Assembly: GCF_900094555.1 (NCBI RefSeq)
Contig: NZ_FMAC01000006.1
Location: 434,001 to 498,000 of the forward strand
From: Martinezella hainanensis
GTDB taxonomy: Bacteria; Pseudomonadota; Alphaproteobacteria; Rhizobiales; Rhizobiaceae
Reading direction: 5' to 3'
DNA: 64,000 nt
The notes beneath the pieces were generated by a model that saw nothing but the letters and a program-made list of their open reading frames with translations, was not told the origin of the DNA and did no database searches. The translations under genes were made by a program, and so were the position numbers. Below, one piece after another: positions 16,023 through 24,834 of the stretch (position 1 is its first letter; every line of letters starts with the position of its first letter).

Positions 16023-17219
16023 TCACCCCCTCGCTTTCTTGACTGCGATCTCCATTTCCTTGAACGGACGGCGGAAGGTGGGCACGCGCTCGTTAACAGG
16101 CGGAAATGCGCCGAACGGCTTGTGCGGCTCGGCCTGATACCAGAAGGCGACCGAGGATATATCGTCGGAGCGGCGATTGGCGTGACCGTGTTCGATCGTC
16201 ACGCGGATGCTCTTCTGGAAGATTGCCGGATCTTCGATATGCCAGCGATAGAGCGTCACGGGTTCGGTCCAGTTCGGCCCACCTGCGGCGATGATGCCAT
16301 GATAGGGCGCGCTATATTCCTGGGTCGGGCACCATGCCGTGTTGAAATAGTCCTCCGTGCCGGTGCCGTGCAGCGTCGGCGGCCAGGCATCGTTGGCGCC
16401 GGGCGCGGATTCCGGCCGAGGCTCGATCAACGTCGCCTTCGGGCCGATGCGCGGATCGGGCTTGCGCACCGTGTCCGGCACGGAAAGCCCCTGTTCGCCG
16501 TCGATAAAGATCATATCATCGCCTTCGCCGTACCAGTCCCACACATCAGAGCGGCGGCGCGAATAGACGCTGTAGAGAACGCCGACATAATGGCCGCGTC
16601 CCTCGGCCTCGAGCATCGTGTAGTTTTCCTTGCCGTCGACATTCTCGCCGCCGAAGAGATATTCCTCGTTGGTGAGGCTCGCGTCGCTCATGCCCTTCGG
16701 CTGCGACTGGCGATACTGCGCGTGGAAGCGTCCCATGCCCTCTTCGAGCTCTTCATGCAGTTCGAGATCGACATAATAGTAGAAGAGCAGATCGTGTTCG
16801 GCTTCGTTCGTTACCGTCAGCTTCATGTGCGAACCGAAGGGCATGGGGAAATAGCAATTGAATGCCTTGCCGTCCTCCGGGCTCGCCTGCATCGGCAGGC
16901 TGGCGTAATTTGCTGTGCGGCCGTGGCCCATGCCGAAGAAATCGCCGATCGGCGCCTCGATGCTTGGCTCCGCCTCGCCATCCCAGTAAGCGCGCAGCAC
17001 GATCTTGCGCAGGAAATTTTCGCTCTCACAAGCAAGCGTCGCCCAGATATGAGTGATGATACCGGCACCCGAATGCTCCGCGATGATCTCGGTCTTGCCC
17101 GGTTCGACGTGGAAGCGGTCGTCATTGCCGCCGGTGCGGTCGTAGCTCGAAAAGCGGCGCGTCTTTGCCGCGCGCAACTTTGCAAGCCCGCGCAGGGGTG
17201 AAAGGCCGAGATTGCTCAT
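16023..17219 (-). CDS. Glycoside hydrolase family 172 (DUF2961) protein
   Basis: A 398-residue protein without a signal peptide. It shows the family pattern: an N-terminal SSYDRTGGNDDRFHVEPG, then AGIITHIWAT, FFGMGHG, NCYFPMPFGSHMKLTVTNE, and the signature GTGTEDYFNTAW near residue 290. These identify the DUF2961/GH172 family, whose studied members act on fructose- or arabinose-containing di- and oligosaccharides (difructose dianhydride, alpha-fructofuranoside or arabinofuranoside). It is the last gene of a LacI-SBP-permease-permease-GH172 operon, so a cytoplasmic hydrolase acting on the imported sugar is likely. The exact substrate is inference. Confidence 0.82.
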   Translation of the reverse strand: MSNLGLSPLRGLAKLRAAKTRRFSSYDRTGGNDDRFHVEPGKTEIIAEHSGAGIITHIWATLACESENFLRKIVLRAYWDGEAEPSIEAPIGDFFGMGHGRTANYASLPMQASPEDGKAFNCYFPMPFGSHMKLTVTNEAEHDLLFYYYVDLELHEELEEGMGRFHAQYRQSQPKGMSDASLTNEEYLFGGENVDGKENYTMLEAEGRGHYVGVLYSVYSRRRSDVWDWYGEGDDMIFIDGEQGLSVPDTVRKPDPRIGPKATLIEPRPESAPGANDAWPPTLHGTGTEDYFNTAWCPTQEYSAPYHGIIAAGGPNWTEPVTLYRWHIEDPAIFQKSIRVTIEHGHANRRSDDISSVAFWYQAEPHKPFGAFPPVNERVPTFRRPFKEMEIAVKKARG

Positions 17220-17247
17220 GAAGGTCTCCTGTCTTGAATGAAGCCGG

Positions 17248-18096
17248 CTATTTCAGGCCGCTGGTCTTCAGCGAGTCCATGATTTGCCGCTGGAAAATCA
17301 CGAAGAGAATGAGGGTCGGAATGGCGACGATGGTGGAGGCCGCCATCATGTAGTTCCAGGATGCCGAATACTGGCTCTTGAAGTTGGCGATGCCGACCTG
17401 CACCATCCAGAGATTGGGATTGGAGGTAATGGTGAGCGGCCAAAGGAAGGAATTCCAGTTGGCGAGGAAGAACAGGATGGCGAGCGCCGACATGATCGGC
17501 CGGCTGAGCGGCAGGATGATGCTCCAGTAAATACGCCAGTAGCCGGCGCCGTCGATCACCGCGGCCTCCTCGATTTCGCGCGGCAGCGAAAGGTAGTATT
17601 GTCGCAGCAAAAAGATGCCGAAGGCATTGAAGATTGCCGGCACGATCAGGCCGGCATAGGAATTGATCATGCCCATCGCCTTGACGATGATGAAGAGCGG
17701 CACGATCACGACCGGCAGAGAGACGAGAAAAGTCGAGAAGATTGCTAGGAAAATGATCTCGCGTCCGGGAAAGCGGAGTCGCGCCAGCGCATAGCCCGCC
17801 ATAGTGTGGAAAAACAGCGCGACGATCGTCACCGTCGCCGAAACGAAGAAGCTGTTGAGCATGTAGCGGATGAAGGGCACGCCGGTCAGCACATAGATGA
17901 AATTATCAAGCGTCGGTGCTTCCGGGATCAGCGACGACGAGAAGGATTCGGCCGCTGGCTTGAAGGCGATCGACACCATCCAGAGCAGTGGAAACAATGT
18001 CATGAGCGCCAGGATGGCTGATATCAGCATCCAAAGGCAGCGCACCAGCGTTACCTGCGATCGCGCGAAATAGGCGTTGGAAGCGTCATTCCGCAT
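17248..18096 (-). CDS. Carbohydrate ABC transporter permease (MalG-like)
   Basis: A 282-residue permease with six transmembrane segments. The EAA loop is EIEEAAVIDGAGYWRIYWSI, followed by ILPLSRP. The frame opens further upstream, but the ATG at 18096 starts a normal MalG-type N-terminus and overlaps the preceding permease gene by 11 bases. It pairs with the MalF-like permease to form the membrane channel of the sugar importer. It ends 28 bases before the GH172 start. Confidence 0.88.
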   Translation of the reverse strand: MRNDASNAYFARSQVTLVRCLWMLISAILALMTLFPLLWMVSIAFKPAAESFSSSLIPEAPTLDNFIYVLTGVPFIRYMLNSFFVSATVTIVALFFHTMAGYALARLRFPGREIIFLAIFSTFLVSLPVVIVPLFIIVKAMGMINSYAGLIVPAIFNAFGIFLLRQYYLSLPREIEEAAVIDGAGYWRIYWSIILPLSRPIMSALAILFFLANWNSFLWPLTITSNPNLWMVQVGIANFKSQYSASWNYMMAASTIVAIPTLILFVIFQRQIMDSLKTSGLK

Positions 18097-19030
18097 GATC
18101 GAAACGCCCGCCGCGCGTGACGGCAAAGAAAATCGCGGTGACGGCCATAAGCGCGATGACGAGGATCGACGACATCGCGGCTGCATAGCCGAAGGCACCG
18201 AAGGAGAAGGCCTGCTGATAGATGTAGACGATCAGCACCGCCGTCGAATTCGCCGGACCGCCTTTGGTCATGACATAGATGATGTCGAAGGCCTGGGCGC
18301 CGGCGACGGCGGCAACCATCGACACCATGAAAACGAAGAAGCTGGTAGGCTTCAGCAGTGGCAGGGTGATGTAGCGGAAGCGCTTGACCGGGCCGGCACC
18401 GTCGATCATCGCCGCCTCGTAGTATTCCTTCGGTATATCCTGCAGGCCACCGAGGAAGATCAACATATAGAAGCCCATCAGGAACCAGACGCTGACGAGC
18501 ACGACGGTGATCAGCGCGAAGTTCGGATCGCCAAGAAATGAGATTGCCGGCAGACCGAGGCTCGCCATGGTCTGGCCGACGACGCCGATTTTGTCGATCA
18601 CCATGAATTGCCAGACGAGGGCAACGACGACGAGGCTCACCATGTTGGGTGCAAAGAACATCGAGCGGATGACCGCGTTGAAGCGATTGGTCTGCTGCAC
18701 GAGAAGCGCAAGCCCCAGGCCCGTGACATAGAGCGACGGCACGAGCATGACGGCATAAAGCGCCGTTACCCTCGCTCCTTTCCAGAACAGGGGATCATGC
18801 CACATGCGGATATAGTTCTTGGCGCCGACGAAATTGTAGCCGCCAAATCCGTTGACTTCGTAGACGCTTAGCATGAGCGACAGAAGCATCGGCACGCCAA
18901 GAAAGAGGAAGAGGCCGAGCGCATCGGGGAGCACGAAGAGGTAGCCCGCGATCCACTCGCGATGCCGGGCGGAAAGGCCTTTGCGTCTGCCATTCGCACG
19001 GCTTATCGTCGCATCTGCAATTGTCGTCAT
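18086..19030 (-). CDS. Carbohydrate ABC transporter permease (MalF-like)
   Basis: A 314-residue permease with six transmembrane segments, opening with WIAGYLFVLPDALGLFLFL. The EAA loop is EYYEAAMIDGAGPVKRFRYI, then TLPLLKP. It is the first membrane component after the binding protein, 59 bases downstream. No ATPase gene is in the operon, so the importer probably uses a shared MsmK/UgpC-type ATPase encoded elsewhere, as is common for rhizobial CUT1 systems. Confidence 0.88.
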   Translation of the reverse strand: MTTIADATISRANGRRKGLSARHREWIAGYLFVLPDALGLFLFLGVPMLLSLMLSVYEVNGFGGYNFVGAKNYIRMWHDPLFWKGARVTALYAVMLVPSLYVTGLGLALLVQQTNRFNAVIRSMFFAPNMVSLVVVALVWQFMVIDKIGVVGQTMASLGLPAISFLGDPNFALITVVLVSVWFLMGFYMLIFLGGLQDIPKEYYEAAMIDGAGPVKRFRYITLPLLKPTSFFVFMVSMVAAVAGAQAFDIIYVMTKGGPANSTAVLIVYIYQQAFSFGAFGYAAAMSSILVIALMAVTAIFFAVTRGGRFDHAE

Positions 19031-19089
19031 GATCTCGTCCCGAAAACAGAGACGGCCGCTTGAGCCAGCTGCCCAGCGGCCGGCGTTTC

Positions 19090-20442
19090 TTAGAGAATGG
19101 GCGCGCCGCTATAGGAGCCGAGGAACGCGTCGAGCTGCTGCGAGGCGGAAGTTGCGGTTGCCTGGGGATCGGCGCCGCCGAGCTGCGTCTGCTGGATCGC
19201 ATCGGAGATGATCTTGTAGACCTCCGGTGGCAGGCGCGGTTCGGCACGGGCGCCGGGATAGACATCGGAGGCGAATTTGCCGATCATTCCGGTCTTGAAG
19301 GCATCGCCGCCAGCAGTAAGCGCGCTTTCGCGCGGCGGCATGTCCGACTTGCCCTTGGTGCACCAGTCGGCGACGCGCTGGACGGAGTCCTTCTCCTTGG
19401 AAGCCAGCGCCCAGGCGCAGAATTGCGCGGCCGCATCCGGGTTCTTGCTCTTGGCATTGGCTACGAAGGCCCAGCCGCCGCCAACGGTCACGTATTTGCC
19501 GCTCGGCGGCGTCGGCAAGCGGAAGACGCCGTACTTGAAATCCTTGGCATTGCTCTGCAATTGCGAGATGCCCCAGATGCCGACGTTCTGGATGGCGCAA
19601 TAGCCCGAGGCAAGGTTGGCGACCGTGTCGTTGGCGCCGCTGCCCATGACCTGACGTGGTGCTGCACCTGAATTGACGGCATCCTGCCAGAACTTCAATG
19701 CCTGCACGGTGGCGGGGGAATCGAAGGCGCTCTTGCCGTCCTTCCCCTGAAATTCGCCGCCGCCCTGCCAGAGGAAGGGATACCAGGTGAAATTCTGATA
19801 GTAGCCCGGCTGGGTCTCGAACAGCACGCCGAAGCGCTTCGGCGTCGTCAGCTTCTTGGCCAGCTCGAGCAGGTCGTCCCAGGTCTTCGGAACGTCGTTC
19901 TCGTTCAGCTTCGCCTCTTCGAACGCCTTGACCGAGTAGTACATGGCCATCGGCTCGACCTCCATCGGAATGCCATAGATCTTGCCGTCGACCATGCGAT
20001 TGGCGATCACGCTCTCCGGAAAATCTTCCTTTGCGTCGATATGGGGCGTCAGATCCTGCAGGACGCCGCCATTGTAGTAGCGCAGGAAATCGCCCGGCGA
20101 GATGAGGAAGATGTCCGGCCCCTCGCCGGAAGCAAAGGCGGTCGCGAGCTTCGGCCCGTTGATGTATTCCGCATTCGGCACATATTCGAGTTCGACCTTC
20201 TGCGGATGGCTGTCGTTCCAGGCCGCAACCGCTTTTTCGAACCAGTCGATCTGGCTCTGGACCGGGCCGCCAGGCGCATAGAACTGCCAGAACTTCAAGG
20301 GTGCGCTCTGTGCGCGGACGGCCATGCGCGACACATAGGGAAACCCGCTCAACCCGGCAGCCGCGCCGGCGGCCAGGATCGCGCCGCCCTTGAGCACGCC
20401 GCGACGGGTTGCGGCGGCGATGAACTTGTCCTTACCAGTCAT
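19090..20442 (-). CDS. Sugar ABC transporter substrate-binding protein (CUT1)
   Basis: A 450-residue extracellular solute-binding protein of family 1. The N-terminus carries a twin-arginine-like signal (TRRGVLKGGAILAAGAAAGL, cleavage likely near VRAQS). The body contains FASGEGPDIFLISPGDFLRY, KIYGIPMEVEPMAMYY and TWDDLLELAKKLT, typical of oligosaccharide-binding proteins. GGGAGG precedes the ATG. It follows the LacI gene by 60 bases on the same strand. A ligand of fructo- or arabino-oligosaccharide type would fit the GH172 neighbour; that is inference. Confidence 0.88.
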   Translation of the reverse strand: MTGKDKFIAAATRRGVLKGGAILAAGAAAGLSGFPYVSRMAVRAQSAPLKFWQFYAPGGPVQSQIDWFEKAVAAWNDSHPQKVELEYVPNAEYINGPKLATAFASGEGPDIFLISPGDFLRYYNGGVLQDLTPHIDAKEDFPESVIANRMVDGKIYGIPMEVEPMAMYYSVKAFEEAKLNENDVPKTWDDLLELAKKLTTPKRFGVLFETQPGYYQNFTWYPFLWQGGGEFQGKDGKSAFDSPATVQALKFWQDAVNSGAAPRQVMGSGANDTVANLASGYCAIQNVGIWGISQLQSNAKDFKYGVFRLPTPPSGKYVTVGGGWAFVANAKSKNPDAAAQFCAWALASKEKDSVQRVADWCTKGKSDMPPRESALTAGGDAFKTGMIGKFASDVYPGARAEPRLPPEVYKIISDAIQQTQLGGADPQATATSASQQLDAFLGSYSGAPIL

Positions 20443-20502
20443 GACTTCCTCCCATTTTCACGTTGCCGCCACCACACTCCTCCCGGGTGACGGTGCCTCA
20501 CT

Positions 20503-21507
20503 TCATGCGGTATCGAAGGCGTGCAGATTGCAGGGGATCACGTCCGAACGTGCCGGCCCCGCATAGGCTCCCGAAAGCCTCTCCAAAAGCATCTCGGTTG
20601 CGCGATGGGCAAGCAGCGACGGCGTGTTGCCGACCCTCGTAATCCGCGGCCTGACATATTCGAGCTGCGGTTGATCGCCGAAGACGGCAATGCCGATATC
20701 TTTCGGGACGCTGATGCCGCGATCGAAAAAGGCGGCGAGAGCGCCCGCCGCCATCAGGTAGTTTCCGAAGAAAATCACCGAGGGCAGATTGTCGCCATAG
20801 TTCGCCAGAAGCCAATCGACCGCCTCTTCCCCGGACGGGCCGAGATAGCTTCCCTCGCGCCGCAGTTCGGCAATCGGTTCGACACCGCTGTCGCGCAGGC
20901 CCTGTTCGAATCCGGAAGCGCGCGCCATGGCTTCGGCGAAGAAGGAAGGCCCTGTCAGATGCGCGATCCGCCGATGGCCCTTCTTGGCCAGATAGGCTCC
21001 CATCTGACGGCCGCCGCCGAAGTCGTCGATCTTGACGCTATCGACCGCCTTGTTCGGCAGGTCGCCGATGAATACTGTGGGAAGATCGATTTCGAGCAAC
21101 GCATCGTGCATGCCGTGCAGCGCGAAATCGCCGACGATGAGGCCATCGATGCGCCGGCTGCGGATCTGGCGGAGATAGTGCTTGCCGTGTTCCTGGGAAT
21201 GTCCGCCGGGAACATCGGTGTTGAAGACCAGGAGATCGACCCCGATCGCCTCGAGATCGGATTGCGCCGCCTGGACCATCTCCGGATAGAAGGGGTTGCG
21301 AATATCCGGGATCAGCATCGCAACGAGATTGGTGCGGCCGGTCCTGAGGCTTTGAGCGAGCGGGTTCGGCACATAGCCAAGCTCCGCGATCGCCTCCTGT
21401 ACGCGCTTGCGCAAGTCCGCCGACACACGGTCGGCGTGATTCAACACATGCGACACGGTGGTCGGCGACACTCCGGCACGCTTGGCAACTTTGGCGATTG
21501 TAGTCAT
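20503..21507 (-). CDS. LacI-family transcriptional regulator
   Basis: A 334-residue LacI regulator. The HTH and hinge are TTIAKVAKRAGVSPTTVSHV, then NHADRVSADLRKRVQEAI and AELGYVPNPLAQSLRTGRTN. The C-terminal domain is a periplasmic-binding-like sugar sensor (AMLIPDIRNPFYPEMVQAAQ). It is the first gene of the operon that continues into the sugar ABC transporter and GH172 genes. A perfect 16-bp inverted repeat at 21528-21563, just upstream of its start, is its probable operator, implying autoregulation and induction by the transported sugar. Confidence 0.9.
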   Translation of the reverse strand: MTTIAKVAKRAGVSPTTVSHVLNHADRVSADLRKRVQEAIAELGYVPNPLAQSLRTGRTNLVAMLIPDIRNPFYPEMVQAAQSDLEAIGVDLLVFNTDVPGGHSQEHGKHYLRQIRSRRIDGLIVGDFALHGMHDALLEIDLPTVFIGDLPNKAVDSVKIDDFGGGRQMGAYLAKKGHRRIAHLTGPSFFAEAMARASGFEQGLRDSGVEPIAELRREGSYLGPSGEEAVDWLLANYGDNLPSVIFFGNYLMAAGALAAFFDRGISVPKDIGIAVFGDQPQLEYVRPRITRVGNTPSLLAHRATEMLLERLSGAYAGPARSDVIPCNLHAFDTA

Positions 21508-21527
21508 ATCGACACGCTACGGTATTG

Positions 21528-21563
21528 TAAATCGATTTGCAAATGCTTTTGCAAATCGATTTA
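21528..21563. promoter_or_regulatory. Perfect 16-bp inverted repeat, likely LacI operator
   Basis: TAAATCGATTTGCAAA (21528-21543) and its exact complement (21548-21563) flank TGCT. Each arm holds the smaller palindrome AAATCGATTT. The centre TTTGCAAATGCTTTTGCAAA gives a second possible register. It lies 21 bases before the LacI start codon, the position expected for an operator over the promoter. Confidence 0.7.
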
Positions 21564-21713
21564 TCTATCAATCTCCTCAACTGTGCCCACACATAATTCG
21601 TTCATACACTACCACTCACCCTTGCCGGATTGGCCGGCTGAGCCAAATAGGGATTGTCGCCGAGCTTCCCTGAGTTGCAGGCGGCCAATGCCACTACTCG
21701 ATCGCATCAGGCA

Positions 21714-22304
21714 ATGACCCCATCGGCTGTCAGCAAAGCGAACAAGGCGCTCTATACCCGGATCATCGCCGGTATCGGCGGGCTGCTGGCGGGCGCACTG
21801 TCGCTTGGGTTTTCGATCTACGAAACCCGCACAGGAACGGAGGTGGCGCAGGTGGCACCCGGCAAACCCGTCAATGCGGGCCAGTGGCTGGTTACTCTCA
21901 ATTCCGGCGGCATCGCCGCGGAGACACCGGACGGCCGACGCCTTCCCGATGGCAAGAAAGCGCTGACACTCGATTTGACGCTTGAGAACATGACGGCGGG
22001 AAGCTCGAACTTGTATCGCGATACGTTGAAGCTCGAAAATGTCGCAAACCTTCCAGCTCCACAATTCTATCTCGTCCGCGACGGCGATCTGCTTTGGGAC
22101 CTCCAGCCGATGATGCCGGAAAAGGTCAAGGTAGTCTGGCAATTGCCAGCGACACAAACGCTCCCGAAAGTCGTGAACGTCGCGATCGTCGGAACCACTT
22201 ACAAGCCGAAGGACAATCTCTACGCCGCGCCGGGCTGGTTCAATCCGAATGACGTGGCGCGCGTCGGCTTGCCGCTTTCAGCCGGGCAAGGAGCAAATCC
22301 TTGA
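21714..22304 (+). CDS. Membrane-anchored protein of unknown function, cluster gene 1
   Basis: A 196-residue protein, not recognised. The frame opens at 21654; ATG 21714 is chosen because it puts a single hydrophobic helix at residues 14-35 (IIAGIGGLLAGALSLGFSIY). The remaining 160 residues look like a periplasmic beta-sandwich, with alternating strands such as KKALTLDLTLENMTAGSSNL and VVNVAIVGTTYK. The pattern resembles DUF4352-type exported domains, without being certain. It overlaps the next gene by TTGA at 22301-22304. It is the first of three consecutive genes with the same architecture (N-terminal anchor plus beta-rich domain). Confidence 0.62.
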   Translation: MTPSAVSKANKALYTRIIAGIGGLLAGALSLGFSIYETRTGTEVAQVAPGKPVNAGQWLVTLNSGGIAAETPDGRRLPDGKKALTLDLTLENMTAGSSNLYRDTLKLENVANLPAPQFYLVRDGDLLWDLQPMMPEKVKVVWQLPATQTLPKVVNVAIVGTTYKPKDNLYAAPGWFNPNDVARVGLPLSAGQGANP

Positions 22305-22864
22305 TACGCCTTCTGCTTTCCCTGTTGCTCGTCGGCGTCACCGCCCTGCTTTTGGCCTTCCTGCAATCGACAACACCGAGCTATGCGGTGCTCACCGGCC
22401 CCATCGAGACCGCCGGGTTGCAGAAGGATACCGTGTCGAGCAAGACCTTCAGCGTCAAGGTCGCCAAGGTTTTGCGTGCAAAGACGATCGCGTTTACCTC
22501 TTACGGCAAGCCGATTGAACGGCAGACCGAGGGAGTCTGGCTGATTATCAGTGTCGAGCTGCAATCGAAATATGACACCATGACCATCCAGGCCGCAGCG
22601 ATTGAAGGGGCTTCCGGTCGCTCCTACCGGCAGACCCATCGTGCCGACGGCGCACCTCGCCTCATACCATCAAAGGATTTGCAGCCGGGCCTGCCGACGA
22701 CGGGCATCTTCATTTTCGAACTGCCGGAAGGTGAAACGAGCAATATGACGCTGGTGCTTTCCAGGCAGCCCTCCCCCCAGCTGGACTCGGAAATTCGTGT
22801 AAAGCTCGACGGCGGAAGCATCGAAACGCGCGACCGTGCGGAGATCGGCAACAATGGCGTCTAG
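22301..22864 (+). CDS. Exported or anchored protein of unknown function, cluster gene 2
   Basis: A 187-residue protein starting with TTG at 22301, supported by GGAG 7 bases upstream and a 4-base TTGA overlap with the preceding stop. The N-terminus is a hydrophobic signal/anchor (LLLSLLLVGVTALLLAFL). The rest is beta-rich and DUF4352-like: TFSVKVAKVL, EGVWLIISVELQSKYD, then TGIFIFELPEGETSNMTLVL. This last pattern (a strand, 'G-x-F-x-F', then a polar turn) is typical of Ig-like exported domains. It overlaps cluster gene 3 by 11 bases. Function unknown. Confidence 0.62.
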   Translation: MIRLLLSLLLVGVTALLLAFLQSTTPSYAVLTGPIETAGLQKDTVSSKTFSVKVAKVLRAKTIAFTSYGKPIERQTEGVWLIISVELQSKYDTMTIQAAAIEGASGRSYRQTHRADGAPRLIPSKDLQPGLPTTGIFIFELPEGETSNMTLVLSRQPSPQLDSEIRVKLDGGSIETRDRAEIGNNGV

Positions 22865-23426
22865 ACGGGAACGGCGGCTCTGGTTGGCATCCTTATTAAG
22901 CCTGCCCATCCTGCTGGCGGGCAACTACGCTATCAACGCATGGCGCAACGCCGAAGATTACATCAAGCGAAACGAGCTGCGCATAAATGACAGCCTCAGT
23001 GGACAGCCTTATGCCAAGGCCTCCTGGACACTCAACCAGGCAAGACTGATCGGTGATGGACGTGACGGGAAAATCACCTTTCCTGGCCAGATGCGCCTCG
23101 TGGTCATAAGGCTCGCTGCGACGGCTGAAGACGATATTGGGCAGTCCTGGGCTCAATGCAGCCTGACCCTGACGGACCGAAAGGGACGACGCTGGCAGCC
23201 TCTCAATTTCATTCTTTCCAAGGATCTCAGCCGCGACCTCGATCCACAGGCCACACCTATCGATGGCTGCGATACCGTATCGCGCCAACCGCCCGCCAAG
23301 GGCGCAAGTACACTCATGGAGGAAAAATTCGTCGTGCCGGCCGATGCACTCCCGTCTCTGTCGGCACAACTGAGTTTTGCTTCGACGAGGCCGGACGCCA
23401 TATCCTTCCCGTTACGGCTGAACTGA
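22854..23426 (+). CDS. Membrane-anchored protein of unknown function, cluster gene 3
   Basis: A 190-residue protein from ATG 22854, overlapping the previous stop by 11 bases. It begins MASRRERRLWLASLLSLPIL, a positively charged start followed by a membrane helix, so it is N-in and periplasmic. The remainder is beta-rich (GQMRLVVIRLAATAEDDIG, then SWAQCSLTLTDRKGRRWQPL) and again resembles an Ig-like sandwich. Two cysteines (in AQCSL and IDGCDT) could form a disulfide. It completes a three-gene operon of similar envelope proteins and converges on the polytopic gene at 23460. Confidence 0.6.
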   Translation: MASRRERRLWLASLLSLPILLAGNYAINAWRNAEDYIKRNELRINDSLSGQPYAKASWTLNQARLIGDGRDGKITFPGQMRLVVIRLAATAEDDIGQSWAQCSLTLTDRKGRRWQPLNFILSKDLSRDLDPQATPIDGCDTVSRQPPAKGASTLMEEKFVVPADALPSLSAQLSFASTRPDAISFPLRLN

Positions 23427-23459
23427 CGTGATTCCGTAAAAGCTAAGCCACTCCAGGCA

Positions 23460-24743
23460 TCAGCTTCCGCCGCGACGCCATTCCCGTCCTTGCGCGAAGC
23501 CGATTTCGAGCGCCGCAGCAAGCAGGCAAATCTTGATCGGCATGATGAGGACACCATCGCCCGGCGCGCTTGGGTTGCCAAAAACGAGCGAAATGGCCTG
23601 CGCAATCATCTGCCACAAGGGCAGATCATGCGGCCCAATGAGTCTGGATGTAGCGTACCAGGCCCAGGCCGATCCCCAATCCAGCAGCCGATACAGCAGA
23701 ATGACTGATAGCATCAGCCCAAGACCGGAACCCAGGGTAAGCCCGACGCCCTCGGCTAAGGCACGATAGCGTTTCGCCGTCCCCGCGATGAAATGCGAAA
23801 TGAAGTCGCGGATTGCCTTCGGCAACGACTGCCAGCGCGAGACGGCACGCGCCACGCGGCCTTCCGCCAGCGGACGTTCGCCATTGATGTCATAGCCATA
23901 GACCAAGGCGGCGAGCGTCAGCCAGACGACGGGATAGAGAGCATAGAGGAACAGGCCGCGCATTTGCCCGGAAAGGGAAAGCGAGGCATCTTCCGCCGTC
24001 GGCGGAAAGAGAGTTGCCGCTGCAGCATCGGCGACCGGGTTGAGAAAGCCGAAGAAATGCCCGATCGCTTCGGGAAGCTTGGCGATCCAGGAGCGGATAT
24101 CGCCTTCCCAGTTTGAAATGACAAAGAGACCGATGAAGGCCCAGTTTGCCTCGCAAACGACGATGATGATCGCCCAGATCGGCGCTTTCGAACGCGCATG
24201 CATGAATTTGGCGAAGCGCCTGACCACCCAGGCGACGGCGACCGACACGAGGAGCCAGGCGCTACTGCCGAATTTCAGGGGATTATAATCCTCGCCGAAC
24301 AGCATCAGGTCGAGCGAAAGCCTGGAATATTCCCTCACGGTATCGCCGAGAAAGCCCCAAGCTGCGTAGTAGGCGAAGAACGGCACGAGGGTCAGCGCGA
24401 GGATCGAGGTGAAGCCGGGCGTCGCAGAACTGTCGCCGGTATCGGCTTCCGGCCGGGCAGCCGCAACGCGCGAGGCGGCGTCAAGCGACGGCAGCCCGGG
24501 CCGCACGGTCTCGAACAGCGCGACGATGATGACAAGCTTCAGGAGCACGACAAGGGCCAGGGTAGAAAGCCCCGCCAATGCATTCAGCCGGCCAATCATG
24601 ACGGCAAGTTCGTTGAGAAGCGAATTACCAATCAGCCCAAGCAGCCAGAGCGCCATCAACTGCGGCCAGAAGCGCCACAGCAGTTGCAGGGTCAGCGATG
24701 GCAGCCGGAGCGGCGGGCGGGTATCCTGGGAGAGAACCGTCAT
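23460..24743 (-). CDS. Polytopic membrane protein of unknown function
   Basis: A 427-residue inner-membrane protein with about eight to ten hydrophobic segments. The frame opens at 24941, but the ATG at 24743 starts the membrane protein proper. Visible features are LLWRFWPQLMALWLLGLIGN near the N-terminus, a LALTLVPFFAYYAAWGFLGD segment, WAIIIVVCEANWAFIGLFVI, and a C-terminal LIMPIKICLLAAALEIGFAQ. No transporter or enzyme motif was recognised. It is convergent with the three anchored beta-rich proteins (33 bases apart), and the four genes look like one unit of unknown role. Confidence 0.65.
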   Translation of the reverse strand: MTVLSQDTRPPLRLPSLTLQLLWRFWPQLMALWLLGLIGNSLLNELAVMIGRLNALAGLSTLALVVLLKLVIIVALFETVRPGLPSLDAASRVAAARPEADTGDSSATPGFTSILALTLVPFFAYYAAWGFLGDTVREYSRLSLDLMLFGEDYNPLKFGSSAWLLVSVAVAWVVRRFAKFMHARSKAPIWAIIIVVCEANWAFIGLFVISNWEGDIRSWIAKLPEAIGHFFGFLNPVADAAAATLFPPTAEDASLSLSGQMRGLFLYALYPVVWLTLAALVYGYDINGERPLAEGRVARAVSRWQSLPKAIRDFISHFIAGTAKRYRALAEGVGLTLGSGLGLMLSVILLYRLLDWGSAWAWYATSRLIGPHDLPLWQMIAQAISLVFGNPSAPGDGVLIMPIKICLLAAALEIGFAQGREWRRGGS

Positions 24744-24834
24744 GACGCGTATAGTAGCAATCGAACCGCCAGTCGCCAAGACGCCGCTCAACCTGCCAAG
24801 CGAACGGATCGCCTGCGGCTGCCCGCAGGATCCA

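Noticed and set aside
16122..17201. Long plus-strand reading frame of 359 codons opposite the GH172 gene
   Set aside because: It is a shadow of the GH172 gene: Arg/Ala-rich, no motifs, and the minus-strand frame has the family signature and operon context.
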